A stretch of DNA of 64,000 bases from Bacillota bacterium (GTDB lineage: Bacteria; Bacillota; UBA4882; UBA8346): positions 10,378-74,377 of the forward strand of contig JAEZJK010000034.1 in NCBI GenBank assembly GCA_023415835.1, in the 5' to 3' direction. A model generated the notes under the pieces. That model was not told the DNA's origin, made no database searches, and saw nothing but the letters and a program-made list of their open reading frames with translations. Below, piece by piece: positions 8,318 to 16,417 of the stretch. Every line of letters starts with the position of its first letter. Position 1 is the first letter of the stretch. Position numbers and translations under genes: made by a program.

Positions 8318-9517
8318 AACAAAAACCTCCTTGTAGTAAATAATGTACGTAAAATTAAACATCTACACAATAGAATTAAAAAGCTATAGCGGCTTTCTTT
8401 CTCAATTCGCGCCATGGAAGGGGCGGCCTTTGCAGGGAATTTCTTATAAATAGTAGTATCCTGATGAATATTCGGAATAAACGTTCCTCTTCCGCTTATT
8501 AGGAATCTTTTAGCGAACTAATATATAGCCCCAAATTTCCCCGGCCAAATATTATCAAAGTATCAAAGCCGGTTTTGGATAGGTAATTCTTGACCAGGTC
8601 ATCGTCTTTCGGTAAATGTGGGGCGAAAAGGTAGGTGCGGACGTGTTTCATGTAATATTTTAGAGCGGTGTTACCTTTTACGAAAAGTCAACAGCATCCA
8701 CCTATATCCAATAAATCTACAGTAATATTTTAACATAAAGGCAATCAATTAACAAATTTGGATTAATATAAAGCCGGAGCAGAACAAGAAAAATGGGCGT
8801 CGAAATTAAGTTGGGATGAGGCAATTGCCGCTTGCTTGATATTTGAATAATTAGCTTCAATTATTTAAATCTTGTTAATTGAATTTTATAGTAAAATATT
8901 AAGCTGTGTTTTCAGTAATGGTTGATCTAATAGGTCCATTTTGTTATTATCCCGTAAAGGCGCGGAGAAAAATAAGATTTGATCAAATAGAATATTATTG
9001 TAAAATGAAAGTGTTTATAAGTTTCATTAACGATTATTTTATTTTAAAAGCTCAGCGCCTTTGCGCCTCAGAGGGAGATATTGTATTTGGCATTAAAATT
9101 TTATCAAACAGGTATTTCAATCAACCATTCTTAAGAACACAACTAGATATTATTGGTGCGGAAGCTTTGTCGCCCGTTTTCAAAGATAAAATCACCGGTC
9201 CAGGGCTTTCCTCGATTTCCCGGGGGACTTCATTCCTGACCCAGACTATTCCTGATATGTTAGCAAGACATTAAAGACTCAACAATAGACCTCGAAGCAT
9301 GGTGGTTATCCTTTAAAGGACAAAGGATCGCTTTTAGGCTCGAATTATTGAGACTGATAAAAAAGTTTGCGTTAATCCATGTTCTACTGATTAAGCAGTT
9401 GGACTTCGATATTAATCTGCTCTCCCATAAAAAAGATAAAATAGAACTTGAAACAATCATATTTCCCATCTCCAAACCCTGTTAATTATATTGAATAAAA
9501 AGGGGAGGCCAATAAAG
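8318..9517. other. Gene-poor region with coding-like fragments
   Basis: 1.2 kb with no intact gene I can support. Three short stretches look like remnants: a 50-codon frame at 8651-8499 (minus), a 28-codon frame at 8767-8850 (plus, includes EKWASKLSWDEAIAACLIFE then stop) and a minus-strand frame at about 9267-9126 (ISGIVWVRNEVPREIEESPG) interrupted by stops. Frames 8906-9274 (+) and 9260-9475 (-) have no ribosome site or family resemblance. Confidence 0.45.
8499..8651 (-). pseudogene. 50-codon frame, probable gene remnant
   Basis: Minus-strand frame beginning MKHVRTYLFAPHLPKDDDLV and ending in LGLYISSLKDS before TAA. It looks like the N-terminus of a larger globular protein, with balanced strand and helix composition, but stops early and is followed by further stop codons. 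No good ribosome site is present. No family is recognised; it could also be a genuine short protein. Confidence 0.3.
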
Positions 9518-10414
9518 ATGAAATCCAGGGAGAACTCGATGGACAGGTTTGAGTTGATCTCCGATTATAAGGATAATAATCAGTTAAGATTAAGCTTTAA
9601 CCAATTGGCTAAAAGCACCTTCGGAATCGATTTTGAAGATTATTATCAAAGGGGCTTTTGGAATGGCCAATATATCTGTTATTCCTATCTTGATAATGAA
9701 AAAGTGATTGCCAATGTTTCAACCAGTTTTTTGAATGTGGTGTTAAACGGAAGCAAAATCAGTGCGGTTCAAATCGGTACGGTCATGACCCATCCGGAAT
9801 ATCGAGGGAAAGGGCTTGCCGCGAGCTTAATGAATTTCGTCTTGGAGAAGTATCAATCCGAAAAAGAGTTGCTATTTCTTTTTGCCAATAAAACAGTTTT
9901 AGAGTTCTACCCCAAGTTTGGCTTCAGGCCCATCAAACAAAATTTATTTCAGAAAAACATCGGTATGCCTATAACAAATCATGACCGGCCCAGGAAGTTG
10001 GAGTTAAATAACAAAAACGATTTAAATTTGGTCCTGCGTTTATCCTCGGAAAGAAAGCCGGTTTCAAACATTTTTGGAGTCGAAAATGCCCAATATTTAT
10101 TGCTTTTTTACTGGATGTATGTTTTTCGGGATGACTTTTATTACTTGGAAGGGCTCGATGCAATTGGGGTCTATCGAATTGAGGAAGAGGAGATCCATAT
10201 TTATGACATTATCAGTAAAGCGGATCTTAGCTTTGCCGGGATTATAGGGAGAATCGCCTCTGATAAGGTAAAGAGGGCTATTTTTCACTTTACCCCTGAT
10301 TATCAGGATTTAGAGGCGGAGAGAATACCATACGACGATGATCAGTTTTTCGTAAAAACGGAATTGGTTAGGATACCGGAGAATCTGATGTACCCTGCTA
10401 TCGCCCATGCTTAG
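9518..10414 (+). CDS. GNAT-family N-acetyltransferase (Eis-like)
   Basis: 298 residues. The N-terminal half is a GNAT fold with the acetyl-CoA motif A: VQIGTVMTHPEYRGKGLAASLM (the R/Q-x-x-G-x-G/A signature is YRGKGLA). Length and arrangement, with a second diverged domain and a C-terminal SCP2-like part, resemble Eis/YhfL-type acetyltransferases acting on small molecules or lysines. The ATG at 9518 is chosen because GGGGAGG lies nine bases upstream; an upstream TTG at 9491 would place that site inside the gene. The gene stands alone; the acceptor is unknown. Confidence 0.8.
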   Translation: MKSRENSMDRFELISDYKDNNQLRLSFNQLAKSTFGIDFEDYYQRGFWNGQYICYSYLDNEKVIANVSTSFLNVVLNGSKISAVQIGTVMTHPEYRGKGLAASLMNFVLEKYQSEKELLFLFANKTVLEFYPKFGFRPIKQNLFQKNIGMPITNHDRPRKLELNNKNDLNLVLRLSSERKPVSNIFGVENAQYLLLFYWMYVFRDDFYYLEGLDAIGVYRIEEEEIHIYDIISKADLSFAGIIGRIASDKVKRAIFHFTPDYQDLEAERIPYDDDQFFVKTELVRIPENLMYPAIAHA

Positions 10415-10463
10415 GAGTATTAAAGGATGGAACCATGCTAATGCCAGCTAAAGATTAAACTAA

Positions 10464-10628
10464 TGTTTCAAAAGAGTTACCGCGAAGCAAGAAGAGATTT
10501 GGGTGGATTTAATAAATTTAACAAGGGAAATCCGGTTTAACCTCGAAGTAAAAAAGATAGATGCAACGACGTTTATCCAGTTGGATGATTCGCTGAAAAT
10601 GGAAATCATTTATTATTTCCGCAACTAG
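10464..10628 (+). pseudogene. Short coding-like remnant upstream of the reductase
   Basis: An open stretch bounded by stops reads TAKQEEIWVDLINLTREIRF and continues to KMEIIYYFRN then TAG; the only candidate start is GTG at 10503 with a weak AGAAGAG upstream. The segment KIDATTFIQLDD resembles KMDAATFLYRMG encoded at about 26708, suggesting a shared dispersed element. Probably not expressed as a protein. Confidence 0.3.
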
Positions 10629-10679
10629 GTTAATAATGCCGTTGCCTAGGGAAAAATACTTACTAGAAGAGGTATTCAA

Positions 10680-11699
10680 ATGGATCAAATCAGGCTGGGA
10701 AGGACTAATCTCATGGTGAGCCGGAGCGGTTTCGGAGCTCTCCCAATCCAACGGGTCAGCTTGCAGGAAGCGGGGAAACTGCTTCGGAAGGCATACGGCC
10801 ATGGAATTAACTTTTTCGATACCGCCCGGGGATATACCGACAGTGAGGAAAAGATCGGCGCCGCTTTGGCCGATGTCCGGGAACGGATTATTATCGCCAC
10901 TAAAACCGCGGCCGAAGACAGGAAAACCTTTTTTGAACACCTTGAAACAAGCCTTAGAAACTTAAAAACCGATTACATTGATATTTACCAATTGCATAAT
11001 CCCAAAACGCTGCCTGATCCCGATGATTCCCAAGGGCTATACCAAGCGCTGCTAGAGGCGAAAAGTAAGGGGACAATCAGGTTTATCGGTATTACCAATC
11101 ATCGTTTGGATCTGGCAATCGCAGCGGCCAATTCCGGGCTTTATGATACGGTGCAATACCCTTTAAGTTTACTCTCGCATGATAAAGATCTAGGGTTAAT
11201 CGATCTTTGCGGGCAAAAAGATATCGGCCTAATCGCCATGAAGGCTTTATCCGGTGGTTTAATTAACAATGGGCGGGCGGCTTTCGCCTTTCTGAGGCAA
11301 TATCAAAATGTACTACCCATTTGGGGCGTGCAAAAAGAGTCCGAGCTGGATGAGTTTCTAGCTTGCGAGCAAGAACCGCCGCAATTGGATGAAGCGATGC
11401 GCCAAATAATCAACCGATACCGTGCTGAATTAAGCGGCGAATTTTGCAGAGGCTGCGGCTATTGCCTCCCTTGCCCGGCAGAGATTCCGATCCCGATGGC
11501 TGCTAGGATGGGGTTGTTTTTAAATCGCGCGGTTTATCAAAGTTTTTTGACGGACGAATGGCGAAAACAAATGGATTTAATCGATAATTGTATTAACTGC
11601 GGCCATTGCCGCGAGCATTGCCCTTATGAGCTGGATACGCCGGAGCTTCTAAAGAAGAATCTCCAAACATACCGGGAATTTTCCCGAAAACATTCATAA
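10680..11699 (+). CDS. Aldo/keto reductase with C-terminal 4Fe-4S domain
   Basis: 339 residues. Residues 1-250 form an AKR barrel with FFDTARGYTDSEEKIG (catalytic Asp/Tyr), the lysine in IIIATKTAAED and the QLHNPKT histidine region. The C-terminal 90 residues carry cysteine clusters FCRGCGYCLPCPAEIPI and CINCGHCREHCPYELDTPELL, as in the COG1453-type predicted oxidoreductases common in anaerobes. These are thought to transfer electrons between ferredoxin-type centres and an NAD(P)-linked carbonyl substrate; no substrate is established here. The ATG at 10680 follows AGAAGAGGTATTCAA. Transcription ends at the hairpin at 11702-11726. Confidence 0.88.
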   Translation: MDQIRLGRTNLMVSRSGFGALPIQRVSLQEAGKLLRKAYGHGINFFDTARGYTDSEEKIGAALADVRERIIIATKTAAEDRKTFFEHLETSLRNLKTDYIDIYQLHNPKTLPDPDDSQGLYQALLEAKSKGTIRFIGITNHRLDLAIAAANSGLYDTVQYPLSLLSHDKDLGLIDLCGQKDIGLIAMKALSGGLINNGRAAFAFLRQYQNVLPIWGVQKESELDEFLACEQEPPQLDEAMRQIINRYRAELSGEFCRGCGYCLPCPAEIPIPMAARMGLFLNRAVYQSFLTDEWRKQMDLIDNCINCGHCREHCPYELDTPELLKKNLQTYREFSRKHS

Positions 11700-11732
11700 A
11701 AAAAGAGCCTTTCAAGGCTCTTTTTTAATTTT
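11698..11732. terminator. Bidirectional terminator between the reductase and degV genes
   Basis: A stem AAAGAGCCTT / AAGGCTCTTT with a two-base loop, A-run on the left and T-run on the right, lies between two convergent genes and can serve both. Confidence 0.9.
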
Positions 11733-11734
11733 GT

Positions 11735-12586
11735 TCAATCCCAAAAAGATTTTTTTGTGGTAAAGCATACCCCCAGGATATCTGGGCCGGTGTGGGTTCC
11801 AATTACCGGAGAAATCCTAACTAAGTGTACCGGTTGCCCGGCGATCTCTTCTAATTGCTTGGCGTAGCTTTCCGCTTCTTCTCGGTTATCGCCATAATGA
11901 AGCCCGACTTGTTCGAGGCCATAATCGGCAATGTTTTGTTTGAACACCTCTAATACATGGTTTTTAGCATTTTTTAAAGTCCGGACCTTTTCAAAGGTAG
12001 TCATGGTTCCCTGGTTATCAAACCAGATAATCGGTTTAATCTGAATCATCGAACCGATTAAAGCTTGCGCTCCGTTAAGCCTGCCGCCTTCATACAAATA
12101 ACGCAAGGATTCAACTACCAAGTAGACCCTGGTCCGTTTGCGCATCTCCTCCAAAGAAGTTACAATTTCCTCCCGGCTTTTTCCAGCGGCAGCCAGTTCC
12201 ACCGCTTTTAAAGCCAAAGCCCCTTGATTTAAGCCGCTTTGGTAAGAGTCGAAGATCGATATTTTATCGGTACTGAGCATTTGCATTGCCAAATGGGCCG
12301 AATTTAAGGTTCCGGAGATACCGGTAGAGATGGTTACACAAATTACCTCGTCGCCGGATTCGATAAGCGGGCGAAAAGCTTCCATAAAGGAATTCGGATC
12401 CGGTTGTGAAGTGGTGAATTTTGAACCGGCCCGTTGCTTGCTATAGAATTCTTCGTATGAGATTTCAAGCATCTCTTTTTTAGTAGTGTCGCCTTCTCTG
12501 ATATACAAGGGAACAGGAATTATGCCGTACTTTTCGTATTCTTCATTAGTAAATGAGGAAGTAGTATCGGTTACAATTCTTATCAT
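11735..12586 (-). CDS. degV: DegV-family fatty-acid-binding protein
   Basis: 283 residues. The N-terminal IRIVTDTTSSF, the TSQPDP motif (KFTTSQPDPNSFMEAF), the SGTLNSA loop and the later RLNGAQALIGSMIQIKPI are typical of DegV proteins, which bind a fatty acid between two domains and, as FakB, present it to the kinase FakA for phosphorylation. No FakA or DhaK-like kinase is adjacent. Start ATG at 12586. The 5' side carries a 114-bp palindromic element (12618-12731), so the promoter lies in or near that repeat. Convergent with the reductase gene. Confidence 0.9.
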   Translation of the reverse strand: MIRIVTDTTSSFTNEEYEKYGIIPVPLYIREGDTTKKEMLEISYEEFYSKQRAGSKFTTSQPDPNSFMEAFRPLIESGDEVICVTISTGISGTLNSAHLAMQMLSTDKISIFDSYQSGLNQGALALKAVELAAAGKSREEIVTSLEEMRKRTRVYLVVESLRYLYEGGRLNGAQALIGSMIQIKPIIWFDNQGTMTTFEKVRTLKNAKNHVLEVFKQNIADYGLEQVGLHYGDNREEAESYAKQLEEIAGQPVHLVRISPVIGTHTGPDILGVCFTTKKSFWD

Positions 12587-12617
12587 AACATGGCTCCAAT
12601 TCTTAAGTTTTTTAAGT

Positions 12618-12731
12618 TAGGCGGTTTCATAATTCCATTTTTCCGGCTCCGCATACAATATATTGATAGATTAAAATAAAACCTACACTATATATTGTAT
12701 GCGGAGATAAATTTTTGTAATTATGAAACTC
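12618..12731. repeat. 114-bp palindromic MITE-like element, family B, copy 2
   Basis: Ends TAGGCGGTTTCATAA and TTATGAAACTC match the copy at 2830-2943 in sequence and spacing. The inner stem here is CTCCGCATACAATATAT pairing with ATATATTGTATGCGGAG; compared with copy 1 several bases differ on both arms but pairing is kept. The remaining 300 bp up to the gene at 13032 (12732-13031) contains no recognisable gene or RNA. Confidence 0.8.
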
Positions 12732-13031
12732 ATTCAAGTAATAATATTCCGCCTGAATTTAATTCTTCCTTTTAATTTGATAATTTTTTTTAAAGTTATC
12801 GGAGGTGGTAATTAATGCCTTGATAAAACAGAATTATTTCAAGGATTTAGAATGTTTTGGGTTGGAAATATTTAAGTAAATTTCAGCCTGAATTTTGTAA
12901 CCGGTCTGTTAAAATTATTACCTTAATCTAAAAGGGTCTTTTTTGGAGATGCCGAATATTTAAATTTGATAAAATTACGCATTCTAAAGCGCTTGGCAAA
13001 GATGATGATTATTTAAGCAAAGGAACCTATA

Positions 13032-13799
13032 ATGCGGATGGAGATCATCCGGGAGACATCCCCGGAAGAAAAGGAGTTACAAAGGAAACAGCTTGAATTG
13101 ACTCTGTTAGAGTCGAAACTTGCCCAACGGGAGTTGGAATTGGTTACCCTCCAGGCGGAGCTTAGCGCTTTTCGTAACCGTTACCTCCAAGCCCTTGGTA
13201 AACTCTACGCCGAATTAGACGCTATTTTAGCCGAGCTTGCTACCATTCAGGCCCGTAAAAAACCGGCCGATCATAAAGTTTGGAAAAAGGCCGAACAAGC
13301 GCGGGCTAAAGCAGAAGAGTCCGCTAAAAACGTAAATGAAGCTAAAGGTAAATTTGAAAGTTTCAAGCCTTCGGAAAGGCTTAAAAAACTTTACCGCGAG
13401 ATAGCAAAGAGCTTTCATCCGGATCTTGCCGGAGACGAGCAAGAACGGGCCAAGTATCAACAAATCATGGCTGAAGCTAACCAGGCCTATAAAAACGGGG
13501 ATGAGCAACTTCTGGAAAAAATTTTTACCCAAGGAAAACACAGCCCGGAATCGATTAAGGGAGTTGGAACCGGGGTGGACCTGGTAAGAGTGATTCGGAA
13601 AATCGCTAAAATCGAAGCGAGGTTAGAACAAATAGCCTCCGAATTGGAAACTATTAAGGAATCCTCCCTTTTTCAACTTAAATTGAAATTTGAAATGATG
13701 ACTGAGAAGGGAATCGACCTTTTAGCTGAGATGGCCGGTTACTTAAACCGGCAGATCACGGAAGCGTGTATCCGCCTTAATAGAGCCAAAAAAGAATAA
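13032..13799 (+). CDS. J-domain coiled-coil protein
   Basis: 255 residues. Residues 10-70 and about 80-110 are long heptad-like helices rich in Glu, Lys, Gln and Leu. A J-domain follows at about 115-165 with the diagnostic HPD triad at 129-131 (KSFHPDLAG) and KYQQIMAEANQAYKNGD. A second coiled coil lies at about 190-250. J-domains stimulate Hsp70 ATPase; a protein with coiled coils around a central J-domain is likely a client adaptor for DnaK, but its client is unknown. ATG at 13032 follows AAAGGAACCTATA. The LRR gene lies 65 bp downstream in the same direction. Confidence 0.75.
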   Translation: MRMEIIRETSPEEKELQRKQLELTLLESKLAQRELELVTLQAELSAFRNRYLQALGKLYAELDAILAELATIQARKKPADHKVWKKAEQARAKAEESAKNVNEAKGKFESFKPSERLKKLYREIAKSFHPDLAGDEQERAKYQQIMAEANQAYKNGDEQLLEKIFTQGKHSPESIKGVGTGVDLVRVIRKIAKIEARLEQIASELETIKESSLFQLKLKFEMMTEKGIDLLAEMAGYLNRQITEACIRLNRAKKE

Positions 13800-13864
13800 C
13801 TTACAAAACGGGGTGTTGGGAAACGGTCCGAAAAGCTACTCGGAAGTCTGGGTTCCAGCTTGCA

Positions 13865-14875
13865 TTGGGAAACCAAGATCTAACTGAATATTCTGGTGAA
13901 ATTTATTGGCGCGGGTTACAGGTAATCAAGGATCTGGAAAAGGAGGCGGAAGTATCTTTTCCTGATCCTGAGTTGGATGCGGCAATTCGAATTGCAGTGG
14001 GTAAACCTCAGGGAGATTTAAAACTAAAGGATCTTAAAAACCTCATAGTTTTAAGTGCATCACGCCGAAAAATATCGAATCTGCAAGGGATCGAAAAATT
14101 AGTTTCCCTAAAAGAAATTCATTTAATGGGAAACCAAATTGCTTCTCTTAGCTGTTTGGAACAACTTGACGGTCTTGTTAGTTTGAACTTATCTCATAAT
14201 CGGATCACGGAAATTACCGGGTTGGCAAGATTAAAACAATTACGCCGGTTATACCTGGGCCGGAATCAAATCACAGATATTCAGCAGTTAACAGGATTAA
14301 CTAATTTAAAAGAACTAGTACTTTCTTATAACGAGATCGAGGAAACTCGGGCTTTGGCTGGCCTGAGGCAAGTGGAAGAACTTCATCTGACGGGGAATAG
14401 GATCCAAGACATCAGTTGGTTGAAACATTTAAAAAAATTAAAGATGTTATCCATTTCCGGAAATCGAATTAGCGACATTAGTAGCTTGAGAAACTTAAAA
14501 GGCCTGGAAAAGCTATGGTTAAGCAATAATCAGATCAAAGATTTAGAGGGCCTTAGGGAATTGAAAAAGTTACATTTATTATATTTGGGTTCAAACCAAA
14601 TCCGGGAAATAGATTCCCTGGCGTCATTAACGGAGCTTACCGATTTGGACCTTTCCGATAATATGATCGATAATATCCGCCCCTTAATCAACAATTTGAA
14701 CTTGAACGAACTAAGATTATCAAAAAATAAAATACGAAATATTAATGCCTTATTGGGTCTGAATCATTTAGGCATTATTGAACTGGACCATAATGCAATC
14801 CACCCGGGTGACAATGCCGCCGTTAGGCATGTTTTAACACAACTTGCCCAACAAGGTTGTTTGATTAAGTTATAA
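13865..14875 (+). CDS. Leucine-rich-repeat protein (internalin-type repeats)
   Basis: 336 residues with about ten 22-residue repeats of the bacterial/SDS22-like type, consensus LxxLxxLxLSxNxIxDIxxL, from about residue 60 to 330. There is no signal peptide and no cell-wall anchor, so it is probably cytoplasmic and binds another protein. The start is TTG at 13865, which lacks a clear ribosome site; the frame remains open upstream through the intergenic space and no better start exists, so translation may depend on the preceding J-domain gene. Pairing of a J-domain protein with an LRR protein is unusual. Function unknown. Confidence 0.72.
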   Translation: MGNQDLTEYSGEIYWRGLQVIKDLEKEAEVSFPDPELDAAIRIAVGKPQGDLKLKDLKNLIVLSASRRKISNLQGIEKLVSLKEIHLMGNQIASLSCLEQLDGLVSLNLSHNRITEITGLARLKQLRRLYLGRNQITDIQQLTGLTNLKELVLSYNEIEETRALAGLRQVEELHLTGNRIQDISWLKHLKKLKMLSISGNRISDISSLRNLKGLEKLWLSNNQIKDLEGLRELKKLHLLYLGSNQIREIDSLASLTELTDLDLSDNMIDNIRPLINNLNLNELRLSKNKIRNINALLGLNHLGIIELDHNAIHPGDNAAVRHVLTQLAQQGCLIKL

Positions 14876-15306
14876 TCTTAGGTAATAATTATTGTTCAAT
14901 GATTTCCGTTGGAAATAAGATTTACATAAATATATAATTAAATGTCAGCATAATTAGGGAAAATGATCGGTCGACCTTTGAAAAATCAATAAAGACAGTG
15001 CCCGGTCAAGCTTATTCGCTTTGTTAACACGAAGTAAAAAAAAAGTAAAGAATGTTAAATTACTTGTCTTGGAATTGTTCCCGTATAATTATAAAATTTA
15101 AATACATGGTATAGGATGAAGTAAATTTTTTATCCAAGGTTTGCATTCTTAATGCCGAATGCAAAAGCAATCAAATCGGTATTTACTTCACCCTATTACA
15201 GCTGTAATAAGTGGAATTAAATTCATTAACCTTTCCATCATGGCCGAGGCTTATGGGACATGATGCATATTAGAAATTTAATTCAACTTATATATAAGGA
15301 GTGAAA
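14876..15306. other. Intergenic region upstream of the pectin transporter operon
   Basis: No gene. It contains a TATAAT at 15084-15089 without a convincing -35 box, the palindromic element at 15112-15195, and an 18-mer GAAATTTAATTCAACTTA at 15273-15290 that is repeated exactly at 1839-1856. The ribosome site AAGGAG of the first permease lies at 15297. Confidence 0.5.
15112..15195. repeat. 84-bp palindromic element before the transporter operon
   Basis: TAGGATGAAGTAAAT (15112-15126) and ATTTACTTCACCCTA (15181-15195) are inverted copies with one mismatch in 15. Inside, TTTGCATTC and GAATGCAAA form a 9-bp stem. It lies just after a TATAAT box, so it may be transcribed as a leader hairpin or act as an operator region. 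Confidence 0.65.
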
Positions 15307-16254
15307 ATGATGACTAATTCAAAGCTTCAAACTAATCAGGCGATACTTGCGCCCCAACAGAAGGTTCCATTACTGGTACGGATTAACCAGCAAAAATACA
15401 TCTTATTGCTGCTCCTTCCGTCGATCATCTGGTATGTGATCTTTATGTACGCGCCGATGGCATTTTCCATTGTCGCTTTTACTGATTACGGCTTTAGCGC
15501 CACGATCAATTTTGTGGGGCTGGCTAATTTCCAAAGGTTATTCCTCTCTCCCGGTTTCTGGAACGCTTTGGAAAACACCCTTCTCATCAGTATGTACAAT
15601 TTGGTTTGTTATTTCCCGTTACCAATCGTTTTGGCTTTGTTAATCAATGAGTTTCGGAGTGTGGCCATTAAGCGGGTGGTTCAGTTTATCGTTTATATCC
15701 CCCACTTTTTTTCATGGGCTGTGGTAGGCAGTATCTTTGTAATGCTCTTATCGCCCGGTTCGGGAATTGTTAACGAAGTCATCAAAGCCTTTGGCGGAGA
15801 GCCAATTTTCTTCTTTGTTTCTCCGACATGGTTTCGTTCCATTCTGGTATCGTCTCATATCTGGAGGGATGTAGGTTACGGAGCTGTTATTTATATCGCC
15901 ACTTTGGTAACGATTGACCCCGAACTATATGACGCAGCCTGGGTTGACGGGGCTGGGGCTTGGGGTAAATTGATTCATATTACATTACCTTCTTTATACA
16001 GCACAATTGCTACGGTTCTCTTATTGCAAGTCGCCAGTATTTTACGCGTCTTCGAACAGGTATTGGTTATGTACAATCCGGCTGTCTACGATGTGGCCGA
16101 TGTTTTAAACACTTATTCATTTACTGAAGGATTACAAAACGGAGACTTCGGTTTTGCAACTGCGATCAGTTTGTTTACTTCGGTGACCAGCATGATTTTG
16201 GTCTTCGGCACTAATTATTTGAGTAAAAAGATTTTCCAAGAAAGCGTGCTTTAA
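15307..16254 (+). CDS. Carbohydrate ABC transporter permease 1 (LplB/YtcP-type, CUT1)
   Basis: 315 residues with six hydrophobic segments. The EAA loop is visible as DAAWVDGAGAWGKLIHITLPS. The family is that of LplB/YteP permeases, which work with YtcP-type partners and import oligosaccharides such as unsaturated galacturonides. AAGGAG lies just ahead; ATG at 15307 or 15310 are both possible, and the GTG at 15301 is too close. The operon (permease, permease, binding protein, pectinesterase, pectate lyase, sensor kinase, regulator) points to pectin oligomers as substrate. No ATPase gene is present, as in B. subtilis operons of this type that share a common MsmX-like ATPase. Confidence 0.87.
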   Translation: MMTNSKLQTNQAILAPQQKVPLLVRINQQKYILLLLLPSIIWYVIFMYAPMAFSIVAFTDYGFSATINFVGLANFQRLFLSPGFWNALENTLLISMYNLVCYFPLPIVLALLINEFRSVAIKRVVQFIVYIPHFFSWAVVGSIFVMLLSPGSGIVNEVIKAFGGEPIFFFVSPTWFRSILVSSHIWRDVGYGAVIYIATLVTIDPELYDAAWVDGAGAWGKLIHITLPSLYSTIATVLLLQVASILRVFEQVLVMYNPAVYDVADVLNTYSFTEGLQNGDFGFATAISLFTSVTSMILVFGTNYLSKKIFQESVL

Positions 16255-16291
16255 TAAAATTAAATACAATCAGGAATCAAGTCACATTTTA

Positions 16292-16390
16292 TACCAAGTT
16301 GCATTCAAAGTGCAACTATAGATTGTGTTCTCTCCGCAGCATTGCTGCGTTCCACACAAAAGTTGCACTATAATTGAATGCAACTTGGTA
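16292..16390. repeat. 99-bp palindromic MITE-like element, family A, copy 1
   Basis: Terminal inverted repeats TACCAAGTTGCATTCAA / TTGAATGCAACTTGGTA (17 bp, perfect) flank a core with a second inverted pair AGTGCAACT / AGTTGCACT and a central hairpin CGCAGC-ATT-GCTGCG. It matches 51362-51460 in 95 of 99 bases. It sits between the two permease genes, within the operon. It contains no gene; a spurious upstream extension of the second permease frame starts inside it. Confidence 0.88.
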
Positions 16391-16417
16391 ATAGAAAGAA
16401 ATTTAGAGGTGAAAAAA

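Noticed and set aside
8906..9274. 122-codon plus-strand frame
   Set aside because: No ribosome site, no family resemblance, biased composition, and part of it overlaps a more protein-like minus-strand fragment.
16325..16417. N-terminal extension of the second permease
   Set aside because: The extra codons lie in the palindromic repeat; the ATG at 16418 has its own ribosome site.
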